Source: Euonymus europaeus (lineage: Eukaryota > Streptophyta > Magnoliopsida > Celastrales > Celastraceae). Taken from it: DNA of 64,000 bases. Shown here one piece after another: positions 56,121 through 64,000 of this stretch (the stretch's first letter is position 1; the number at the start of each line of letters is the position of its first letter). A program made the translations under genes and the position numbers. The notes under the pieces were generated by a model, which was not told where the DNA came from, searched no databases, and saw only the letters and a list, made by a program, of their open reading frames with translations. The stretch lies in contig OY756968.1 in assembly GCA_963580455.1 (NCBI GenBank), positions 7,353,544-7,417,543 on the forward strand, in the 5' to 3' direction.

Positions 56121-59100
56121 CTAATGCATGGGCAGCCCCATTGGCATTCCTCCTAACATGGCAAACTTCAATTTTAGAAAATCTAGTAATGCTCGAGCAT
56201 CTTCTATTAATGCATCACTTGGCAGAAAGCAAGGTTCTGTACTGGAAACTTGATTGACAACCGTGATGGAATCACATTCAATACAAACCTCCATAATGCC
56301 CAGATCAAGAGCCAGCTGCATGGCACAAACAAAGGCCACTACTTCAGCTTGAACAACATCCCGTGTGTGTAAGCCTCGCTTCATTGCTGAGCATAGGACA
56401 TCCCCAACACTGTCCCGGATTATAACCCCAGGGCCCACACAAATTGGAGAAAGAGCAGCATCACTGTTGATCTTTACAATCGATCCAAGTGGTGGTATCC
56501 ATCTCACACTCTGTCTCAAATCAGTGGTAGATGGCTGATCTCCATCCTCTGAGTTCAAACAATATTTAAGAATACTTTCGAAAATCGATTCCGACGTGCA
56601 GCATATACCTTCATGTCGAACCTTATTCCTGTTAAACCATAACCACCATAATCCAATCACAATCCTCTCAATCTTCTTCATATAAGCTCGGCCAAGCAAA
56701 CTCCCTAACCATTCAGCCACAGTTTCCCCAGGTTCAACATGACACAAATGGGACGTACCCAATAACACCCATACCCGATTAGATATTGAGCACTCAAGTA
56801 GATGAGAAGTAGTCTCCATATCATTCATGCATACCTCACAGTCAAGAGAAACCAGAACATTTCGATTGACCAGGTTAGCCTTCGTTGGTAAAGAGTTAGA
56901 GCAGGCCCTACAGATAAAGAAGTGCTTGGCCTTAGGAAGAATTGACAATTTCCAAATCTGGGACCAGATAGATGGTTCCCTAGATCCTCCCCCTGCAGCA
57001 CCCACTAAATCTTCCTCCCCTTGATCCATTTTGCAAACAATATGGTAGCCACTTTTAACAGTATATTTATCATTGTGAGTACCTGGTCAACAAAGCTTAT
57101 CCTTAGTGGCCAGCTCACCTAGAGGAATGCAACAAATTTCCTCTTTAATCTCTTCATCAAAATTAGCATCAAGAATGTCATAACACCACTTCGTCTCATC
57201 ATCAATAAGAGTCGAAACTGTACTTGACCTCGGGAGTTGGTTCAAATGAAATAGGTATTATAAATCTGCCCAAAGGTAACCACCTATCATAAAAAATGGA
57301 AATGGAATGACCATCCCCTACTCTCCATTTGCTCCCCTGATATAAAATCTCTCGACCCTCCAGCAAGCTTAACCACAAGAATGAAGGACGGGAGCCCTTC
57401 TCTGCAGTCCATAATGATTTTTTATGAAAATATTTTCCTCCCAAAACTCGAGTCGCAAGGCTGCCATCATTTTGACAAAGCCTCCACCCCTGTTTCGCCA
57501 ATAAGGCCAGATTAAACTTGTCTATATCCCGAAATCCAAGACCTCTGTCAGCTTTGGATTGGCACATTCGCTCCCAGCTGATCCAATTGATTGATCTGCG
57601 ATCTCCACCTCCCCACCAGAATCTCCTAATCATCCCTGATATGCTATGGCATAATGCTTGAGGAAGCCGGAAACAACACATAATATGTGTAGGGATAGAT
57701 TGAAGGACTGCCTTAATCAACACTTTTTCCCCTGCCTTTGACAAGCACTTGCTGCTCCAACTGTTGATTCGCCTTCTCACTCTATCAATAATTTCATCAA
57801 AAAAACTCTGCTTCGACCTTCCACACATAGTTGGCACTCCCAAATATCTATCCATACCCATCACAACTGAGACACCCATTTTCCTCTGGATTTGTCTTCG
57901 AAGGTTTATAGGCGTGTTGGCACTAAAAAAAATGGATGATTTCTGCAAATTAACCTTTTGACCAGAAGCTTTCTCATACTCAGTCAAGAGGCCTTGAATC
58001 CGATTACACTCCTCATTGTTTGCTCGGGCAAAAAGCAAGCTATCATCCGCGAAGAAAAGATGTGAGACCATTAGGCTGTGACGGCTAATAGCAATCCTGT
58101 GACCAGGTCCCCCTCTACTCAACATATGGGATAGTCCTTCCGCATATAAGAGGAATAAATAAGGGGCCAAAGGATCACCCTATCGTAATCCTCTTTGAGG
58201 AACAATATGTCCCTCTAGCCTTCCATTAATTATGAACGAATAGCTCACTAACTGGACACATTGCATCACCAGCTGCACCCACCGATTAGCAAATCCCAAG
58301 GACCGCATAGATTGCTCCAAAAAAGCCCACTCAACCCGATTGTACGCCTTCATCATATCTAACTTGACTGCCATATAACTAACCCCTCCAGTCCTCTTGT
58401 TCTTCAAGTAGTGCATTTTCTCATGGGTGATCATGATATTATCAAAATTTTGACGCCCCAGCACCAAAGCACTTTGGTTAGCAGAAATAATTGATTAAAG
58501 AATCCCTTTAACCGATTTGCAAGCACCTTAGATATCAATTTGAAGCATACATTACAGAGACTGATAGGTCTGAATTCAGTAAGTCGAGAAGGTTTTTTCA
58601 CTTTCGGAATCAAAACCACATGGGTCTTATTAACTTCAGACAAGTCGCCACCATGATTCAGGAACTTTAGAACTGCTTTCAGTAACATCTGATCTTACCA
58701 CATGCCAATAGGTTTTATAGGAACAAGCAGACATCCTATCCGGGCCAAGAGCCTTGGATGGATTCATGCCCTTCAAAGCTTTAAGAACCTCATCAGACCA
58801 AAAGGGAGACATGAGTTTATTATTCATACCATCAGACACTCGACTCTCCATTCCCTCCAACACCCCCCGCATATCCACGAAACCTTCTGACGAAAAAAGG
58901 GTTTGAATAAAATTTGATAACACAATCTTTAATGGCCTCTCTATCTTCAAGGATCCGCCCCTCTACATCAACTAACTGCACAATATGATTTTGCTTTCTT
59001 CATTGAGACGCTGCTCGATGAAAGAATTGGGTGTTACGATCGCCTTCCTGCAGCCACAACTGTTTTAATTTCTGCCTCCATAAAATCTCCTCCCTCTGTA

Positions 59101-60075
59101 GCAGTTTAGAAATGTCTTTTTGAATATTGATAACACTCCAGCTCCCCTTCCTTTCCAGCACCACTGCAAGCATTTATATTTGCCCTCTAACTCCCTACCA
59201 ATATGCCCCACAACCAGGCGATTCCATCGACTCAGAGCACTAGCACAACAGTCAATATTAACAGACAAATAACTAAGATTAGTATCACGCAGCCCCAAAT
59301 CCCAAGCATTAGAGATAATAGTCTCGTAATCATCTCTTTTCACCCAAAATTCCTCAAACCAAAATCTCTTAGAAGCCCTAATCCGATGTACGTTAGAGGT
59401 CAACTGAACCCACAACATAGCATGGTTTGAAGAGGCACAAGGAATAACCTCCACATTAGCTAGTGGAAAGATGGACATCCACCTACCCGAGGCCAAGACT
59501 CTGTCCAACTTCTCTCGAACCATACCGTATTCCTGGACCTATCGTTGCCAAGTAAAAAATCTCCCATCGTATGAACCTCAACTAACTCACATTCTTCCAA
59601 GCATCGCTGAAAATTGTCCATTTGCCATGCAGGGTGCCGAGCTCCACCCTATTTGTCAGAATGGTGCAAAATTCTCATTGAAATCCCCTAAACACACCCA
59701 CGAAAAATTATCAGCCCTCCTTAACCATCTAAGTAAACTCCAAGTCTCATGTCTCTTATGAGATTGGGGTTGCAAGTAGACCCCATAAAGACTCCAAGAC
59801 ACCACCCCATTCTCGTCACAAATGTTGGCATCGATATGGCTTGAAGAGAAATAGTTAATCTGGACTCCAAATCCTTCTCTCCATAGTAACGCTAAGCCAC
59901 CACTTCTACCAATACTATCCACTACAAATACATTAAGAAAACCAAGAGAGAGCTTTAGAAAATCAACTTCTTTCTGACGTATCTTTGTCTCCATGAAAAA
60001 CATAACTAAGGGGTCACGACGTTGAAGAAACCATCGTAATTCTTAAACTGTTGAAGGACCCCCCCCCCCCCCCCC
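56121..60075 (-). pseudogene. LINE ORF2 (endonuclease, reverse transcriptase, RNase H), degraded
   Basis: It starts near 60095 with LVAWNCKGLG, which runs into a long G tract. The endonuclease follows at 60003-59656: FFMETKIRQKEVDFLKL, SGGLALLWREG, LGDFNEN. RT pieces are at 58950-57202: KALGPDRMSA, FRPISLCNV, YMAVKLDMMKAYNRVEW, GDPLAPYLFLLYAEGLSHML after a shift at about 58180, and the catalytic FADDSLLFAR. The zinc-finger region is at 57029 (ILPKAKHFFICRACSNSLPT). RNase H is at 56560-56121 (IVKINSDAAL, QAEVVAFVCAMQLALDLGI, CDSITVV). ORF2 nicks DNA and copies LINE RNA at the break. At least six stops or shifts separate the pieces. Confidence 0.88.
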
Positions 60076-60079
60076 CCCC
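60061..60079 (-). repeat. poly-G tract at the start of LINE ORF2 (C-run on plus strand)
   Basis: An uninterrupted run of about 19 C on the plus strand lies in the codons after WNCKGLG on the minus strand. The usual plant sequence there is GGxxTGGGGAACCC-like, so the tract looks like slippage expansion of an existing G-run. It breaks the frame. Confidence 0.85.
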
Positions 60080-60116
60080 AAACCCTTACAGTTCCATGCA
60101 ACGAGATGCATAATGA

Positions 60117-61492
60117 CTAACGGGGCTGCTCAGCAGCCTCCGTCGATCCATCAATCTGCCTTCCCTCTACCACAACAAGATTTACACAATCCTTCACAAG
60201 ATCAGTACTGTCAGTGGCACAAACTCGCTTATTATTAGCCCTGAATTCTCCATTATGCTCTCCTAATATGTCTCTAGTCTTTCGTTTCCCCACACTCACC
60301 ACCACATTAGTCATCATCGGATCCTTACCAGAGATATCCATAACTCCAAGTCGAGCTAACTTTTTCCATTTGCACCACATCGAAGCTTTAGTTAGTGACC
60401 ATAAAAGAAACATTAGATTTTTTAGCGGCCAAATTTTTATCCCCCATAGTGCTACCACCGGCATCAGATATACTTTTCCTATCCCTATGAACCTTCTCCA
60501 AAATTGCTAAAATCCCATCTCCACCACATGGTAACAACTCTGAATGAATACGATTAGCCGTAACATCCATGTTGGCCATGTCAGAAGTAATCGATAAACC
60601 CGCAGGCTCATTAGAAATTCGATTGGCAATACCAGGAACCTCTCCTGAGTCACTGCCTCCCCTACCGTCACTTGTTGTTGGTGTTTTTTTAAGAACTCGA
60701 AGTAGGCTCCCTTCCAATTGAAGCGAGACTAATAGAATCTTTAGGCTGAGAGCGGGAGAATTTGGCTCTCAGCCAAGCCCCATATTCCCGCATTACACCC
60801 CCTGCCTCTCTTCTTTGTCGAACTACCTCGAGGCAATCCCATTCAACATGGTCAAAACCCCCGCAGCAGTAGCAAAAAACCTCCCAACCGTTCATATACA
60901 AAAGGGATCCACATATCTCCTTTTATCCCAAGGGAAATCATTTGACCCTGTTGCAATGGCTTCCGCATATCAATCTAGACCCTTATCCTCAAGAACTTTC
61001 CAAAACGCAGCCCCTTCCACCACTTTATCAACAGCCACAACATCCCCTAATGAAGCCCCAATTTGTCTCCCCACCTGCTCTGACTTAGCCCCCAAAGAGG
61101 GATCATGAAATTGAACCCAGAAGATAGTTTTATAAAGTTCGATTTTAGACAACTGCTCCTCTACGTTGATCTCATGCAGAAGCACCAGTTGATTGTCAAA
61201 ATTTCACGACCCGTTAAACAGAACCCATTCCCTCTCATTTCGTCCCTCAAATTGAAACATGAACAGGCTATCCCCTATGTCCCGCACCTCCACCCCTGTC
61301 TTTGATTTCCACACACCGCACATCGTAGACTTAAAACCCTCATGACTAAACTCCTAGTTGGCAAGAACACTGCTAAGAGGCAATTATGAAAAGATGGAAC
61401 AATCGCATAAATGGTCTTAGATGAAACAACAACGCGACTCCCTTCTTCGTCAAGTGAAATTGGGACCAAAGAGAAGTGAGATCTTTAGCCAT
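60117..61492 (-). pseudogene. LINE ORF1 (DUF4283 and CCHC zinc knuckle), degraded
   Basis: The start at 61492 reads MAKDLTSLWSQ. The frame then shifts near 61460 to a DUF4283 phrase with KTIYAIVPSFHNCLLAVF. The conserved WVQFHDPSLGAKSEQVGRQI segment (at about 61110) and then ASLGDVVAVDKVVEG are clear. The zinc knuckle of the zf-CCHC_4 type appears as FCYCCGGFDHVEWDC near 60860. A polar tail runs to the stop at 60117. ORF1 proteins of plant L1 elements bind RNA and form the ribonucleoprotein with ORF2. Several frame changes make this copy non-coding. Confidence 0.8.
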
Positions 61493-61530
61493 CTTCCCAA
61501 ATTATCTCTCCCTTAGGGAAACCCTAACAG

Positions 61531-61913
61531 AGGACAAAACCCTATCCGAGGATAAGAGAAAGGTAATTGCTAAATACACATTTGTTTTTATTAAAGGTAT
61601 ACAATGGATTTGACTTTTTGTCTGACACAATTGTCGTTTTTTTACACCGCAGAGAGAGGCATGCATGGCACCCGACATGCGTTTGCATAATAAAATAAAC
61701 AATACTTTCACCGTTTGTGTCAGACAAGTCTTTTGCTTTTCTGATTGAATATTGAATATATACATGTGCTTGTGTGGGTCATGTATATGTGTAAAACTCA
61801 ATTCATCTTTAATAAACATCCCTTCAAATATGTCGGAATCAGCTAAAATTAGGCACCTACTCCCAATAAATTGACCGCAATTTTATTAAAACATAATAAC
61901 ACATATTACATTG
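61531..61913. other. region between LINE and FAR1-OTU gene, with a perfect 13-bp inverted repeat
   Basis: TTGTCTGACACAA (61618-61630) and TTGTGTCAGACAA (61715-61727) are exact reverse complements about 85 bp apart. The region is the 3' flank of the minus-strand FAR1-OTU gene and contains no coding sequence. The arms could be a terminator-like hairpin, a small MITE core, or chance. Confidence 0.5.
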
Positions 61914-64000
61914 TTAATCTTCTATTATAGTGGGCTCAGTAGGCGCAGAAGGAAACATAGGACGAATTTGCTGCCTATATGCATCAAGTTGTTCCATATA
62001 CGGTAAAACCCATGCAGCTGCACACTCATACCTGAAATAATGCCACTGAGGCATAATGGTAGGCATTGAATAACTTCCAGTTAAGGAAACTTGGACGTAG
62101 TGATTATCATTAACGTGTCCAAGGGTGATAGCAACATGTTGATGCTGAGGTGGAGGAGTTTATCGCAGTGGTAAATATGTGAAGCTCTGTCGTGAACAAA
62201 CAACGTGTAGTATGACATTGTACTTGGAAGAAATCAAGAGACCCATATCTGGCATTATCATCCAATGCTGAGTTGGTGCTGCTTTATCTGACTCAAAGAA
62301 GTTCAGGGTGTTGTGAATACCCAATGCATGCTCCTCACTACCAAACATTGTAACATATTCATGCCAGAATGCGCCCAACTCACCTATCAAGTCACGACGG
62401 ATAATATCCCATGCATGTTCGCCAAAACCAAGACCAGCAGCTATCGCCCGAAAGCCGCAATTTCCATCAGGTATTACATCTTGCACAACCACAATGTAAG
62501 GATGCATATTGGTGGGAACTGACGGATATAAATATGTTCATACGTAACATTACTAGATCGAGAATTATAGAGAGATGAATAACTGTGTCTCCCTGGTTGT
62601 TGGGAATGATGACTTGAATTTGCATGAGTTACTCCATCTGCCTTTTTCATCGAGGATAGGCGTCCCACTGAAATACTATGTCTACTTTGTTCTACGTAGT
62701 CAGATGCAATAGGATTACCTCTAGTATGCATGTTTGCCTTTTTCTTCGATGAGGGGCGTCCACGTGTACTTTTTTCACAACTGGATCATGTACTACTGTA
62801 GTTGAGGGTTTAATTATCTCCCTGATCTTTCTCAGTAGACTGAATTTTCCAGAATGTGAGTGGCGCTTGAATTGTTCTGCAAACATTTGTAGCTCAACAG
62901 TACAATCAATGTCATCATCTGTAAAAGAAACACATGGTGATAAGTCAAGTTTCTTCCAGAACGCATCGATGGAAGAAAGTGGTATAGGCTGACTATCGTG
63001 CATGTATATTGAAATCTCGTGTGCACACGGGAGTCCATAGCTCGTACGAAGCTTACAACCGCAAGCATACAAATCATCTCTGACAACTTGACATTTCTCA
63101 GATTCATTGAAAATCAGATTCAATGCAGCAATAGAAACAAAACCACGTAATTCCTTGAATTGATCTGTGTTGAATCGATGTTGAATGATATGTCTACTCT
63201 TCTCCATACTAGCCTTGATTGATGTGGCCTGAGCTTGAACGAGTTGATGAATTAAAGATATTATTGACTCAATGTCTGACTGTGATGATCCCAAATATTT
63301 TTTTAACTTTGCATGTTGACTCTCGACCCTATTAGTGGTCAAGTTTCCGAAATGCAAATATGTGTTTGTCCAAGCGGAGACAAACATCTCTTTATATGGT
63401 GTCAACCATACATCTTTAATGTAATTAACCACAACTGTATAGTTTTGTAGGATTACCTCTAGGTGCGATAAATTGTACACGTACGCAGTCTCATTTTCGG
63501 ATTCTACCAACGTATTCCAGGAGGAGTAGAATGCATTCCATGATTCCTTGTCTTGAAAAAATCTCTTGTAGTTTGCTAAAATTGCCCTATTTATGTGCCA
63601 TCTACAGAGTAGTTTATTTGCATCAGGAAACCATGGCACATGATTTCATCAACACCAACTCTCTATCGGTGACAATAACTCTTGGGGCAACTGATTCCTC
63701 AATTGTTGATCGCAAACATGTTAAAGCCCATGCATAATTGTCCTCCTTCTCGGAATTTAATAGCACAAATGCTATGCAATATGTCATATTTGTTGAAGTC
63801 ACCCCGACAATCTCAAGAAGAGGCATTCTGAACCTGTTCGTCTTGTATGTTGTGTCCATTAGTAAAACATGTGGGAATGCACGTAGTAGTGCTAATGAGT
63901 CTGGATGAGCAAAGAATAAATCTTGGAGCTCGTTGGTTATATCGTCAGTTCGATAATAGAAAATGTACATGTGCTTATGTAGGAATGACATTAGAGACTG
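61914..64000 (-). pseudogene. FAR1/MULE-type transposase with SWIM finger and C-terminal OTU protease domain (copy 2, runs off the right edge)
   Basis: The visible part begins in the transposase core at 63991 (DLFFAHPDSLALLRAFPHVL, MDTTYKTNRFRMPLLEIVG, VIVTDREL). After a shift near 63640 it continues in a long open frame (LLCRWHINRAILANYKRFF ... HFGNLTTNRVESQHAKLKKY) to an intact SWIM motif, CGCKLRTSYGLPCAHE. A basic linker with frame changes near 62770 and 62520 follows. The OTU domain starts near 62500 with VIPDGNCGFRAIAAGLGFGE, which carries the catalytic Asp-Cys motif. A TAA at 62160-62162 interrupts before the block GHVNDNHYVQVSL, which has the expected catalytic histidine. The frame ends with TAA at 61914-61916. 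Apart from these lesions the OTU residues are complete. It belongs to the same family as 33217-35972. Confidence 0.88.

Larger units (their letters stand above)
55981..61530 (-). mobile_element. L1-type LINE retrotransposon
   Basis: The T-run at 55982-55999, followed on the plus strand by GATAAGGAAACTTTCATTGA, is the poly(A) tail and usual 3' end of a minus-strand plant L1. ORF2 (endonuclease, RT, zinc region, RNase H) and ORF1 (DUF4283 plus CCHC) follow in order to about 61500. The 5' end near 61530 is approximate and I found no convincing target duplication. Stops and frameshifts make it inactive. Confidence 0.88.

Overview
The window is nuclear DNA from a flowering plant, most likely a eudicot. 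It is AT-rich, has GT-AG introns, and carries plant-type genes together with every major class of plant transposon. Only two genes look intact: a HIG1-domain (hypoxia-induced, mitochondrial) gene at 20.86-22.56 kb and a ribosomal protein eL22 (RPL22) gene at 50.49-52.14 kb. Two other host genes are decayed: a polygalacturonase-like gene (8.49-9.76 kb) with a premature stop that is cut off by a Copia fragment, and one exon of an RFI2-like RING E3 ligase (12.49-12.62 kb). Everything else is transposon or unassigned spacer, and no RNA gene was recognised.

Layout. 1-8.24 kb: right part of a Ty3/gypsy Tat-lineage element (pol with dual RNase H, a spliced antisense extra gene, and a 3' LTR split by a 1.2-kb solo LTR). 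8.5-15.8 kb: the polygalacturonase remnant, two truncated minus-strand Copia elements and the RING exon. 15.9-17.3 kb: three MITEs with target duplications. 17.5-20.5 kb: a Mutator-like element (MULE) with long terminal inverted repeats and a broken plant-mobile-domain (PMD) gene; it ends about 320 bp upstream of HIG1. 22.6-31.6 kb: a hAT MITE, a third Copia fragment, a possible Copia LTR, hAT-like repeats, and a long-TIR element with a nested Stowaway.

32.15-35.97 kb: a seven-copy array of about 125 bp lies directly upstream of a TATA box and a decayed FAR1/MULE-type transposase with a C-terminal OTU protease domain. A second, better preserved member of this family runs off the right edge (61.9-64.0 kb, minus strand). 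37.43-43.92 kb: a 6.5-kb MULE with a 9-bp target duplication carrying a DUF1985/ULP-type gene facing a mudrA gene; an internal deletion removed the 3' halves of both. 44.3-48.2 kb: a different MULE with a nearly complete transposase, lying exactly between two copies of a 1.36-kb direct duplication. 49.2-50.2 kb: a small long-TIR element with an apparently captured exon, ending just upstream of RPL22. 52.6-55.4 kb: a defective PIF/Harbinger element with TAA target duplications. 55.98-61.5 kb: an L1-type LINE.

The most interesting biology is the set of MULEs in one window that carry host-like domains (OTU protease, DUF1985/ULP SUMO-protease relative, PMD), and the repeat structures in their promoter and subterminal regions. 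All these copies are broken. They are evidence for element architectures rather than for working systems.
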